Origin: Rhizobiaceae bacterium
GTDB taxonomy: Bacteria > Pseudomonadota > Alphaproteobacteria > Rhizobiales > Rhizobiaceae
Assembly (NCBI GenBank): GCA_028279875.1
Contig: JANQMU010000097.1
Span: 1-64,000 of the forward strand
Direction: 5' to 3'
Length of the DNA: 64,000 nucleotides
Part shown: positions 26,024-34,469 of the stretch, one piece after another
How positions within the stretch are numbered: position 1 is the first letter of the stretch
How the letters are laid out: each line of letters starts with the position of its first letter
Notes under the pieces: generated by a model
Told to the model about the DNA's origin: nothing
The model's input: only the letters and a program-made list of their open reading frames with translations
Databases searched by the model: none
Made by a program: the position numbers and the translations under genes

Positions 26024-26812
26024 ATGGGCGAGGCGAATACCATTCTGGAACTGTCCCATGTCTCCAAGACATTCGGTTCGACCAAGGCCTTGAGCGATGT
26101 GTCGCTCGCCGTCCGGTCCGGCGAAATCCTCTGCCTGCTGGGCGACAATGGCGCCGGCAAATCGACATTGATCAAGATCCTCTCCGGCTATCACACGCCA
26201 TCGGCCGGCCGGATGTTCTTCGAGGGCCGTGAAACGCGGTTCAGCGGTCCGCGCAGTGCCCGTCTGCAGGGCATCGCCACCGTCCATCAGGACGTCGGCA
26301 GCATTCCGTTCATGAGCATCGGCCGGAACTTCTTCCTTGGCGCGGAACTGACCCGTGGGATCGGCCCGTTGCGGTGGATCGACACAAGGGCCTCCAACGC
26401 CAAGGCCCTGGAACAGATCCGGCGTTTCGGCATCACCAGGATCAATGACGGAAACCAGCTTGTCGGAACCATGTCGGGCGGCGAACGCCAGGTTCTGGCC
26501 ATCGGGCGAGCCATGTATTTCGGTGCCAAGGTCCTGATCCTCGACGAGCCGACATCGGCGCTCGGCGTCAAGGAGGCGGCGATCGTGCTCAAGCTGATGA
26601 AACAGGCGCGTTCTGAGGGCGTGGCGATCGTGTTCATCACCCATAATGCACGCCACGCCATGGCCGTCGGTGACCGCTTCACCGTGCTGATCCACGGCCA
26701 GGTCGCCGCTGCCTTCAAGCGCGGTGAAAAATCACGGGAAGAGGTCCTGAACCTGATGGCCGGTGGCGAGCAGATGTCGGAACTGGAAGCCGATCTCGAA
26801 AATATCGATTAA
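26024..26812 (+). CDS. Sugar ABC transporter ATP-binding protein (single-domain, FrcA-like)
   Basis: This is an ABC ATPase of 262 residues. It has Walker A GDNGAGKST (40-48), signature MSGGERQ, Walker B VLILDEPTSAL and switch His in VFITHN. It has one nucleotide-binding domain, unlike the double RbsA type, which matches FrcA-like systems. It is the third gene of the operon and its stop codon overlaps the convergent mmcB gene by 4 bases. Confidence 0.9.
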   Translation: MGEANTILELSHVSKTFGSTKALSDVSLAVRSGEILCLLGDNGAGKSTLIKILSGYHTPSAGRMFFEGRETRFSGPRSARLQGIATVHQDVGSIPFMSIGRNFFLGAELTRGIGPLRWIDTRASNAKALEQIRRFGITRINDGNQLVGTMSGGERQVLAIGRAMYFGAKVLILDEPTSALGVKEAAIVLKLMKQARSEGVAIVFITHNARHAMAVGDRFTVLIHGQVAAAFKRGEKSREEVLNLMAGGEQMSELEADLENID

Positions 26813-27297
26813 CGCTCATCTTCCTGCTGATAGGCAAGCTGCTCGGCAATCAGCAGCCGGTCGGCGCCGGCGCGTGCGAAACGCAATGTCAGGGCCTTGC
26901 GGGTGGCCGGTGCCAGCTTGTGTTCCGGCGCTTCGCGGATGATCTCCGCATCGTAGCCATCCGACAGGATCATGCCGCAATCCTCGGGAAAGATGTCCAG
27001 CGGTACGCCCGGATGGGTGGCGAAGTAAAGCCGGTCGCAATGCTGGCGGTAATCCGGCCATTTGCTGTCGACCCGGAAATCCTCGATCGAGGATTTGATC
27101 TCGACGATGAAAATCTGACCCTTTTCCGACAGCGCGATCAGATCGGCGCGGCGGCCGCTCGAAAGATTCAGTTCCGGCAGCATCGCATGGCGCAGCTCAC
27201 GAAAAAGCCGCTGCACGCCGCGCCGCACCAGCAGGGCGCGTTCGGATTGCCGGCCATCGACCAGGCTGGGTTCGGGATGCGGTGAGACAATCGGCAT
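26809..27297 (-). CDS. mmcB: MmcB family DNA repair protein
   Basis: This protein has 162 residues. The PD-(D/E)xK-like core GRRADLIALSEKGQIFIVEIK is followed by SSIEDFRVDSKWPDYRQHCD, DIFPEDCGMILSDGYDAEII and REAPEHKLAPATRKALTLRF, all hallmarks of the alphaproteobacterial MmcB family, which is linked to mitomycin C resistance and the SOS response in Caulobacter. ATG 27297 (MPIVSPHPEPSL) fits the family start; the longer frame to 27417 adds untypical residues. No clear LexA box was found upstream. Confidence 0.85.
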   Translation of the reverse strand: MPIVSPHPEPSLVDGRQSERALLVRRGVQRLFRELRHAMLPELNLSSGRRADLIALSEKGQIFIVEIKSSIEDFRVDSKWPDYRQHCDRLYFATHPGVPLDIFPEDCGMILSDGYDAEIIREAPEHKLAPATRKALTLRFARAGADRLLIAEQLAYQQEDER

Positions 27298-27498
27298 CCA
27301 ACGAGGCTGACATGAGTCGGGCCGTGGTGGCAAGTCATTGCCCGGCGTTGCAAGAAAGCCATAGTATTTGACGGATTGACGGTATTGTGATGACAGGCCG
27401 GGTGCCGCGGCTTGCAAAAAGACAGTAAGAAAAAATAAACCATAATCATCGATGGTCCGATGGCAAAGGGTGATCGTCGGATATTCAGGGGGATGAAG

Positions 27499-28137
27499 AT
27501 GAAGTTACGCTTGGCGCTGATCGGTGTAGCGGCCGCAATGTTCGTGACGGGCTGCACGACATCCGGTCCGGAAATCACCAAGGAAATATTCACCAGCAGC
27601 TATGGTACCGTCAGGGATGGCGGGTACAAGATTCCGGCCGTTCCGATCAGCCGCGTCAGCAAGCAGTATCACCGCCAGATCGTCACCTATAACACCAAGG
27701 AAAAACCGGGGACGATCATCGTCAACACCCGCAAGAAATTCCTCTACTACGTCCTGCCCAACAACAAGGCCGTGCGCTACGGCATCGGTGTCGGGCGCGA
27801 GGGGTTTGCCTGGTCGGGCGAAGCCTATGTCGCCTGGAAACGGCCCTGGCCCCGCTGGACGCCGCCGGCTGAAATGGTGGCCCGGCAGCCAAGCCTGAGA
27901 CGCTATGCCGAGAACGGACAACGGCCCGGCCTGACGAATCCGCTGGGTGCCCGCGCTCTCTACCTGTTCGACAAGAACGGCAATGATACGCTCTACCGGC
28001 TGCACGGCACGCCCGAGTGGCACACCATCGGCACGGCCGCGTCATCGGGCTGTATCCGCCTGATGAACCAGGACATTATCGATCTCTATTCCCGCGTCAA
28101 ACCGGGCCGCAGTTCCAAGGTCGTCGTCATTCAGTAG
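27499..28137 (+). CDS. L,D-transpeptidase lipoprotein (YkuD domain)
   Basis: This is an envelope enzyme that forms 3-3 peptidoglycan cross-links or attaches proteins to peptidoglycan. It has 212 residues. The lipobox is FVTGC with Cys19. The YkuD domain (about 74-212) has the catalytic His169 in RLHGTPEW and the nucleophile Cys185 in SSGCIRLMN. ATG 27499 is preferred over ATG 27493 because AGGGGG lies 6 bases upstream. It stands alone and is followed by a strong terminator. A second YkuD protein is at 52074-52646. Confidence 0.9.
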   Translation: MKLRLALIGVAAAMFVTGCTTSGPEITKEIFTSSYGTVRDGGYKIPAVPISRVSKQYHRQIVTYNTKEKPGTIIVNTRKKFLYYVLPNNKAVRYGIGVGREGFAWSGEAYVAWKRPWPRWTPPAEMVARQPSLRRYAENGQRPGLTNPLGARALYLFDKNGNDTLYRLHGTPEWHTIGTAASSGCIRLMNQDIIDLYSRVKPGRSSKVVVIQ

Positions 28138-28166
28138 CAGACCTGCAACAACAGGTATAAGGCAAC

Positions 28167-28194
28167 CGCCCGGGCAGCGCCCGGGCGTTTTTTT
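28167..28194 (+). terminator. Rho-independent terminator after the L,D-transpeptidase gene
   Basis: A perfect 9-base-pair stem CGCCCGGGC / GCCCGGGCG with an AGC loop (28167-28187) is followed by seven T (28188-28194). It ends just before the convergent FAD-subunit gene and may act on both strands only weakly, since the T run is on the plus side. Confidence 0.92.
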
Positions 28195-28197
28195 GAC

Positions 28198-28995
28198 TCA
28201 CGAAACCGCTTCGACAGCCCGCTTGGCCATCACCTTGACGATGTTGGCCCGGTATTCGGACGAGCCGTGCAGATCCGACAGCATGCCGCCGGCATCGATT
28301 TCGACGCCGTCGAGCGCGGCCGCCGAGAAATCGGCATCCAGCGCCCGCTCCATGTCGGCGGACCGGAACACCCCGTCCGAACCGGCGCCGGTGACGGCGA
28401 CCCGCGCGCCCTGCCCGGTCTGCGCCACGAAGACGCCAGCCATGGCATAGAGCGATGCCGGATTGGGGAATTTGCGATAGGCGGCCTTCGATGTCGTCTC
28501 AAAGGACACCGCCGTGATGATCTCGCCTTCCTCCAGCGCCGTCTCGAACAGGCCGACAAAATAGTCGGCGGCGGCAATGTCCCGCCGGTCGGTGTGGATC
28601 GTGGCGTCAAGCGCCATCAGCGCGGCCGGGTAGTCGGCCGCCGGATCATTATTGGCGACCGAACCACCGATCGTGCCCATGTGGCGCACATGCGGATCGC
28701 CGATATGCGAGGCGAGGTCGGCAAGCGCCGGGCAGGCGTCGCGCACCTGATCGGACGCGGCGACCTCGGCATGGGTCGTCGCAGCACCGATGCGCACGGT
28801 GCCGCCCGAAACCGAGATGCCCTTCAATTCGTCGACATGGCGCAGATCGATGACGTCGCTGGGCGCAGCAAGATGCTGCTTCATCGTCGGGATCAGGGTC
28901 TGGCCGCCAGCCAGAAGCTTGCCCTCCTCGGCCGAGGACAGAAGGCTTGAGGCTTCCGCGACGGAGGACGCGCGATGATATTTGGTGGAATACAT
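28198..28995 (-). CDS. CoxM-like FAD subunit of a molybdenum hydroxylase
   Basis: This is the medium (FAD) subunit, 265 residues. The FAD-binding motifs AGGQTLIP (about 29-36) and TIGGSVANNDPAADYPAAL (about 108-126) are intact. It carries electrons from the iron-sulfur subunit. It is the last gene of the small-large-medium set on this strand and lies 15 bases after the large-subunit gene. The enzyme belongs to the form II CO dehydrogenase-like group, so its substrate is probably not CO. Confidence 0.92.
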   Translation of the reverse strand: MYSTKYHRASSVAEASSLLSSAEEGKLLAGGQTLIPTMKQHLAAPSDVIDLRHVDELKGISVSGGTVRIGAATTHAEVAASDQVRDACPALADLASHIGDPHVRHMGTIGGSVANNDPAADYPAALMALDATIHTDRRDIAAADYFVGLFETALEEGEIITAVSFETTSKAAYRKFPNPASLYAMAGVFVAQTGQGARVAVTGAGSDGVFRSADMERALDADFSAAALDGVEIDAGGMLSDLHGSSEYRANIVKVMAKRAVEAVS

Positions 28996-29010
28996 TGTTC
29001 TCTCCGTGGC

Positions 29011-31356
29011 TCAGTTTGCGTTCAGCGCGGCCCAGACATTCTGGGGCGTTGCGGGCATCGCCAGATCATTGTTGCCAATGGCGTCGGTGATGGCGTTGAT
29101 CACCGCCGGCGGCGAGCCGATGGCTCCGGCCTCGCCACATCCCTTGACGCCGAGCGGGTTGGACGGACACGGTGTGACGGTCGTCGACACCTCGTAATTG
29201 GGCAGATCGGCGGCCCGCGGCATGGTGTAGTCCATGTAGCTGGCGGTCAGCAGCTGCCCGGTTTGCGGGTCGTAGACGCATCCCTCATGCAGGGCCTGGC
29301 CGATGCCCTGGGTGATGCCGCCATGCACTTGTCCCTCGACGATCATCGGGTTGATGATGGTACCGAAATCGTCGGCCGCCACGAACTGCACGATGTCCGT
29401 TTCGCCGGTCTGCGGATCGACTTCCACTTCGCAGACATAGCAGCCGGCCGGGAACGTGAAGTTGGCCGGGTCGAAGAACGCCGTTTCCTTGAGGCCGGGC
29501 TCCATGCCCTCCGGCAAATTGTGCGCGGTGTAGCAGGCCAGCGTCACCTCGTGCCAGGCAAGAACCTTGTTGGTTCCGGAAACCTTCAACTGACCTTCCT
29601 CGATGACGATATCGGCCTCATCGGCGTCCAGCAGATGGGCGGCGACCTTCTTGGCCTTGGTCTCGACCTTGTCGAACGCTTTCGAGACCGCCGACATGCC
29701 GACCGCACCGGAGCGCGACCCGTAGGTGCCCATGCCCATCTGCACCTTGTCGGTATCGCCGTGGACGACGGAGATGGTGTCGAGGCTGACGCCCAGCCGG
29801 TCGGCGACGATCTGGGCAAAGGTGGTTTCGTGGCCCTGGCCGTGGCTGTGCGACCCGGTCAGCACCTCGATGGTGCCGACGGCATTGACACGCACCTCGG
29901 CCGATTCCCAAAGGCCAACGCCGGCGCCCAGCGAACCGATCGCCGCGGAGGGCGCGATGCCGCAGGCCTCGATGTAGCAGCTCAGGCCGATGCCGCGCAG
30001 CTTGCCGCGTGCCTTGGCTTCGGCCTTGCGGGCCGGAAAGCCAGCATAGTCGGAGGCCTGCATGGCGGCGTCCAGCGAGGCTTCGAAATCGCCGGTATCA
30101 TAGTTCATGATGATCGGCGTCTGGTGTGGAAACGCCTTGACGAAATTGATGCGGCGCAGTTCCGCCGGGCTGACACCCAGTTGCCGGGCGGCGGTTTCCA
30201 TGGCCCGCTCGACCAGATAGCAGGCTTCCGGCCGGCCAGCGCCGCGATAGGCATCCACCGGCGCGGTGTTGGTATAGACCGTCCGCACATTGGCGTGGAT
30301 ATTGGGGACGTTGTACTGTCCCGACAGCAATGTGGCGTAGAGATAGGTCGGCGTGACGGACGAAAACAGCGACATATAGGCGCCGATATTCGCCAGCGTA
30401 TCGACCTTGATGGCGGTCATCCGGTTGTCGGCGTCAAAGGCGATCTTGATCGTCGACACATGATCGCGGCCATGGGCGTCGGTGAGGAACGATTCGCTGC
30501 GCTCGGCAGTCCATTTGACCGGAACGCCGGTTCGCTTGGAGGCCCACAGGCAGACGATCTCTTCGGGATAGATATAGATCTTCGAACCGAAGCCGCCGCC
30601 GACATCCGGCGCGATGACCCGCAGCTTGTTTTCCGGCGCGACATTGTAGAAGGCGCTCATTACCAGCCGGGCGACATGCGGGTTCTGCGATGTCGTCCAG
30701 CAGGTATAGTGTTCCTCGGCCGCATCATAGACGCCCAGCGCCGCCCGCGGTTCCATCGCGTTCGGGATCAGCCGGTTGTTGGTGACTTCCAGCTCGACGA
30801 CATTCGCCGCGTCGGAAATCGCTTCCTCGACGGGGACGCTGTCGCCGATTTCCCAATCGAAGATCAGGTTGCGTTCGGCCGCCTCGTGGATCTGCGGCGC
30901 GCCGGGTTCGAGGGCGGCAAGCGAATCGGTGACGGCCGGCAGTTCCTCATAGTCGACAATGACGGCTTCCGCCGCCTCGCGCGCCAGGTCGCGGGTTTCG
31001 GCGACGACGATCGCAACCGCATCGCCGACATAGCGGACTTTGTCATCGGCCAGGGGGCGCCAGACGCCCATATTCATCGGCGAGCCGTCGGTGGAATGGA
31101 TCATCCAGCCGCAAATGAGATTGCCGATCCCGTCCTCGGTGAGCTGCTTGCCGTCGAGCACGCCATAAACGCCGTGCATGGCTTCCGCGGCGCTCTTGTC
31201 GATGCCCTTGATCCGGGCATGGGCATGCGGACTTCGCACAAAGGCCGCGTGTTTCATGCCGGCGACGACCATGTCGTCCGTATAGCGGCCCTGGCCGGTG
31301 ATGAACCGGCGGTCTTCCTTGCGTGCCGCGCGGGCACCGATGCCTTCAATTCCCAT
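29011..31356 (-). CDS. CoxL-like molybdopterin large subunit (form II)
   Basis: This is the catalytic subunit of a xanthine-dehydrogenase-family hydroxylase, 781 residues. It has the form II signature AYRGAGR (369-375) rather than AYRCSFR of true CO dehydrogenase, the cofactor loop VIAPDVGGGFGSK and the catalytic glutamate in GCGEAGAIG near the C-terminus. Form II enzymes oxidise aldehydes, N-heterocycles or other carbon compounds. It sits between the small and medium subunit genes and downstream of an aldehyde dehydrogenase and transporter cluster. The substrate is unknown. Confidence 0.93.
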   Translation of the reverse strand: MGIEGIGARAARKEDRRFITGQGRYTDDMVVAGMKHAAFVRSPHAHARIKGIDKSAAEAMHGVYGVLDGKQLTEDGIGNLICGWMIHSTDGSPMNMGVWRPLADDKVRYVGDAVAIVVAETRDLAREAAEAVIVDYEELPAVTDSLAALEPGAPQIHEAAERNLIFDWEIGDSVPVEEAISDAANVVELEVTNNRLIPNAMEPRAALGVYDAAEEHYTCWTTSQNPHVARLVMSAFYNVAPENKLRVIAPDVGGGFGSKIYIYPEEIVCLWASKRTGVPVKWTAERSESFLTDAHGRDHVSTIKIAFDADNRMTAIKVDTLANIGAYMSLFSSVTPTYLYATLLSGQYNVPNIHANVRTVYTNTAPVDAYRGAGRPEACYLVERAMETAARQLGVSPAELRRINFVKAFPHQTPIIMNYDTGDFEASLDAAMQASDYAGFPARKAEAKARGKLRGIGLSCYIEACGIAPSAAIGSLGAGVGLWESAEVRVNAVGTIEVLTGSHSHGQGHETTFAQIVADRLGVSLDTISVVHGDTDKVQMGMGTYGSRSGAVGMSAVSKAFDKVETKAKKVAAHLLDADEADIVIEEGQLKVSGTNKVLAWHEVTLACYTAHNLPEGMEPGLKETAFFDPANFTFPAGCYVCEVEVDPQTGETDIVQFVAADDFGTIINPMIVEGQVHGGITQGIGQALHEGCVYDPQTGQLLTASYMDYTMPRAADLPNYEVSTTVTPCPSNPLGVKGCGEAGAIGSPPAVINAITDAIGNNDLAMPATPQNVWAALNAN

Positions 31357-31480
31357 GAGAATTCTCCTGTCGCTTCCTGCGGAATGTCGGCGCTGCGTGC
31401 GTCACCCGAATCGGGGAACCGCAGACGTCCGGTTACCGGGTGATTGCGCCCGGCCGGCCGACACCGCCCATTGGTTCCGC

Positions 31481-31969
31481 CTATTCGGCCGCCTGTTGCG
31501 CGTCGCCCATTTCCGCCGCAGCGGCGAGGATCGACTTGACGATATTGTGGTAGCCGGTGCAGCGGCAGATATTGCCTTCCAGCTCGGCCCGCACGGTCGC
31601 CTCGTCCAGCGCCGTGCCGTGCCGGGCGATCATGTCGGTTGCCGCCATGATCATGCCGGGCGTGCAGAAACCGCATTGCAGGCCGTGATTTTCATGGAAG
31701 GCCCTCTGGACGGGATGCAATTCGCCATTGCCGGACAGGCCCTCGATGGTGGTCACGCTGGACCCGGTGGCCTGGGCGGCGAGCATGGTGCAGGCCTTAA
31801 CCGCCTTGCCGTCGACATGGACAACGCAGGCGCCGCATTGCGACGTGTCGCAGCCGACATGGGTTCCGGTCAGCACCAGATTCGTTCGCAGAAAGTCGAC
31901 CAGAAGCGTTCGATCCTCGACGTCTCCGTCGACCTCACGACCGTTCACGGTCATCGATACGCTAACCAT
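31481..31969 (-). CDS. CoxS-like [2Fe-2S] subunit of a molybdenum hydroxylase
   Basis: This is the small iron-sulfur subunit, 162 residues. The plant-type cluster ligands are in HVGCDTSQCGACVVH plus the Cys of VKACTML. The second cluster is bound by CGFCTPGM and CRCTGYHN. It is the first gene of the small-large-medium set. The 227 bases upstream (31970-32196) hold no gene and could carry a separate promoter. Confidence 0.93.
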   Translation of the reverse strand: MVSVSMTVNGREVDGDVEDRTLLVDFLRTNLVLTGTHVGCDTSQCGACVVHVDGKAVKACTMLAAQATGSSVTTIEGLSGNGELHPVQRAFHENHGLQCGFCTPGMIMAATDMIARHGTALDEATVRAELEGNICRCTGYHNIVKSILAAAAEMGDAQQAAE

Positions 31970-32196
31970 TTATTTCCTCCCATTATCGGCACCGGACCGT
32001 CAGCATGCCGGTGCAATTCGTTTCTCCCCGTCCAATATTTGTAGCAAGACGATCAAAATGCAACCGCGCATGGCGGTTTGTTCGCCGCAGCCGCCACCGT
32101 GTTGGCAGCCACACCTGTTCCACGCTGGTCCGCCGCATGGCCCGGGAACCTTCCATTGCATCACAGCCGAGTGACGGTCGCCATTCGACTAAAGGC

Positions 32197-32943
32197 TTAA
32201 ATGCAGCGGCCGCCATCGACCTCCATGGCGACACCGGTGACCATGCTCGCTTCGTCGGAGCACAGGTAACAGGCGGCATTGCCCATATCCTCGGGCGTGG
32301 AGAACCGTCCGATCGGTATGGTCGCCAGGAACTTCGCCCTTATCTCCGGCGTATCCTCGCCCATGAAGGTCTTCAAAAGCGGCGTCTCGCCGGCCACCGG
32401 GTTGATGGCGTTGACGCGGACCCCCGCCGGCGCGAGTTCCACTGCCATGGTTTTGGTGGCGGTGATCATCCAGCCCTTCGACGCATTGTACCAGTTGAGC
32501 CGCGGCCGCGGGCTGACGCCGGCGGTCGAGGCGACGTTGAGGATGCAGCCGGCGCCCCTTTGCTTCATCGACGGCACGATGTGCCGGGCCGTCAGATAGA
32601 CCGATTTCACATTGACAGCCAGGACCCGGTCGAAATCCGCCTCGCTGACGTCTTCCAGCGGCGCCGGCAGGTGGGTGATGCCGGCATTGTTGACCAGGAT
32701 ATCGACCGCTCCGAAGGTGGCGAGCGCCGCATCGGCCATTTGCGCGACACTATCGCCATCCGAGACATCGACCGTTTGGGCCAGGGCATCGGATCCGAGC
32801 TCGGCGGCGCAGGCCGCGGCGGCATCGGCATTGATGTCGGCGATCATCACCCTGGCGCCCTCGGCGATGAATTTGCGGGCGATTCCGGCGCCGAAGCCGG
32901 AGGCCGCGCCGGTGACGATGGCCGTTTTTCCCTCAAGCCGCAT
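32197..32943 (-). CDS. SDR family oxidoreductase (glucose 1-dehydrogenase-like)
   Basis: This is a 248-residue classical SDR. It has TGAASGFG (about 12-19), NNAG, catalytic Ser in NVASTAG and YNASKG for the Tyr/Lys pair, and the C-terminal VAMEVDGGRCI. ATG 32943 is preceded by an AGGAGGG sequence. It is 35 bases after the aldehyde dehydrogenase gene on the same strand. An alcohol to aldehyde to acid sequence with that enzyme is plausible. Confidence 0.88.
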   Translation of the reverse strand: MRLEGKTAIVTGAASGFGAGIARKFIAEGARVMIADINADAAAACAAELGSDALAQTVDVSDGDSVAQMADAALATFGAVDILVNNAGITHLPAPLEDVSEADFDRVLAVNVKSVYLTARHIVPSMKQRGAGCILNVASTAGVSPRPRLNWYNASKGWMITATKTMAVELAPAGVRVNAINPVAGETPLLKTFMGEDTPEIRAKFLATIPIGRFSTPEDMGNAACYLCSDEASMVTGVAMEVDGGRCI

Positions 32944-32978
32944 GGTCAACCCTCCTTTGCATGTCAGCCGTGTGCATG

Positions 32979-34442
32979 TCAGCCGTGACTGGCCGCAACC
33001 GTTTTCAGAACCGAGAACCCGTAGAGCGCCTCGAAACCCTTTTCGCGGCCATGGCCGGATTTGCCGACCCCGCCAAAGGGCAGTTCGACACCGCCACCGG
33101 CGCCGTAATTGTTGATGAAGACCTGGCCGGAGCGAAGGGCCCGGGCCATGCGCATCTGGCGGGCGCCGTCGGCGGTCCAGATGCCGGCGACCAAACCGTA
33201 GTCGGTGCCGTTGGCGATCGAAACGGCCTCCTCGTCCGTATCGAACGGGATGACGACCTGCACGGGGCCGAAGATCTCGTCCTGCGCCAGACGGTGATCG
33301 TGGCTGACGCCGGCGATCAGGGTCGGTTCGACATAGTGCCCGCCCGCCGGCGCGCCCTCGACCAGTTCCCCGCGCGCGGCGATGGTCAGATTGTCCTCGG
33401 CCGCGAGATCGAGAAATCCGTCGACGATCTCTTTCTGGCGCGCCGAAATCAGCGGCCCGACATCGAGATCGGAGCCGGCCGGCCCGACCTGCAGGGCCCG
33501 ATAGCATTCGGCCATCCGGTCCAGCATCTCGACATAGATCGAGCGGTGGACGAGGATCCGCGACGCGGCGGAGCAGGTCTGGCCGGCATTTTGAATGCCG
33601 GCATTGACCAGAAAGGGCAGCGCCCGGTCGATATCGGCATCCTTGAAGACGATCTGCGGCGACTTGCCGCCGAGTTCCAGCGTGACCGGCACCACATTGC
33701 GGGCCGCCGCGGCCTGCACCAGCGTGCCGACGCCCACCGATCCGGTGAACGAGATGTGGTTGACACCCGGATGGTCGGTCAAAGCTGCGCCAGCCTCTCC
33801 ACCAAGCCCCGGCACCACATTGAGGGCGCCCGAGGGCAGGCCGGCCTCATGGGCGATCTGCGCGAAGGCGAGAGCCGTCAGGCAGGCTTCCTCGGCCGGT
33901 TTGAGGACCGCCGCATTGCCCATGGCCAGGGCCGCCCCGACCGAACGGCCGATGATCTGCATCGGATAGTTCCACGGCACGATATGGCCGGTGACGCCAT
34001 GCGGCTCGCGCAGCGTGTAGACCGTGTAACCGTCCAGATAGGGGATCGTCTCGCCATGGACCTTGTCGGCCGCGCCGCCATAGAACTCCATGTAGCGGGC
34101 CAGCGCTACCGCGTCGTTGCGGGCCTGGGTCAGCGGCTTGCCGACATCGGCCGCTTCGAGTTCGGCCAGAAGGTCGACATTGTCAAGCACAAGCTGGCCG
34201 ATGCGGGCCAGGATGCGGCCGCGCTCAAGCGCCGTGGTGCGGCCCCATATGCCCTCCAGCGCGGCATGGGCGGCATCGGCGGCCGCGTCGATGTCACCGG
34301 CCGTACCGCGCGCGATTTCGGCGATCGGCGTTCCGGTCGACGGGTCTTCGAGCTCCAGACTGTCATCGTTTTCCGGCGCGACCCACTCGCCATTGATGAA
34401 GCACAGGGCCGGATCGAAGCCGAGTTTTTCCGTAACATCCAT
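32979..34442 (-). CDS. Aldehyde dehydrogenase (betaine-aldehyde-dehydrogenase-like)
   Basis: This is an NAD(P)-dependent aldehyde dehydrogenase of 487 residues, normal family length. Catalytic Glu256 is in VTLELGGKSPQ and the nucleophile Cys290 in NAGQTCSAASR. Its general look resembles betaine and aminoaldehyde dehydrogenases. It lies 27 bases after the ABC ATPase gene and before the SDR, so it belongs to the catabolic cluster. The substrate is inferred only as an aldehyde derived from the imported compound. Confidence 0.9.
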   Translation of the reverse strand: MDVTEKLGFDPALCFINGEWVAPENDDSLELEDPSTGTPIAEIARGTAGDIDAAADAAHAALEGIWGRTTALERGRILARIGQLVLDNVDLLAELEAADVGKPLTQARNDAVALARYMEFYGGAADKVHGETIPYLDGYTVYTLREPHGVTGHIVPWNYPMQIIGRSVGAALAMGNAAVLKPAEEACLTALAFAQIAHEAGLPSGALNVVPGLGGEAGAALTDHPGVNHISFTGSVGVGTLVQAAAARNVVPVTLELGGKSPQIVFKDADIDRALPFLVNAGIQNAGQTCSAASRILVHRSIYVEMLDRMAECYRALQVGPAGSDLDVGPLISARQKEIVDGFLDLAAEDNLTIAARGELVEGAPAGGHYVEPTLIAGVSHDHRLAQDEIFGPVQVVIPFDTDEEAVSIANGTDYGLVAGIWTADGARQMRMARALRSGQVFINNYGAGGGVELPFGGVGKSGHGREKGFEALYGFSVLKTVAASHG

Positions 34443-34469
34443 CGTTTCGCCCCATCTTGCTCTCTTGCT

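Noticed and set aside
28975..31443. Long plus-strand frame opposite the Mo-hydroxylase large subunit
   Set aside because: It is the mirror of a strongly supported gene; its product has no recognisable domain.
28198..31969. Aerobic carbon monoxide dehydrogenase
   Set aside because: The large subunit has AYRGAGR instead of the AYRCSFR motif of true CO dehydrogenase, so CO is not the expected substrate.
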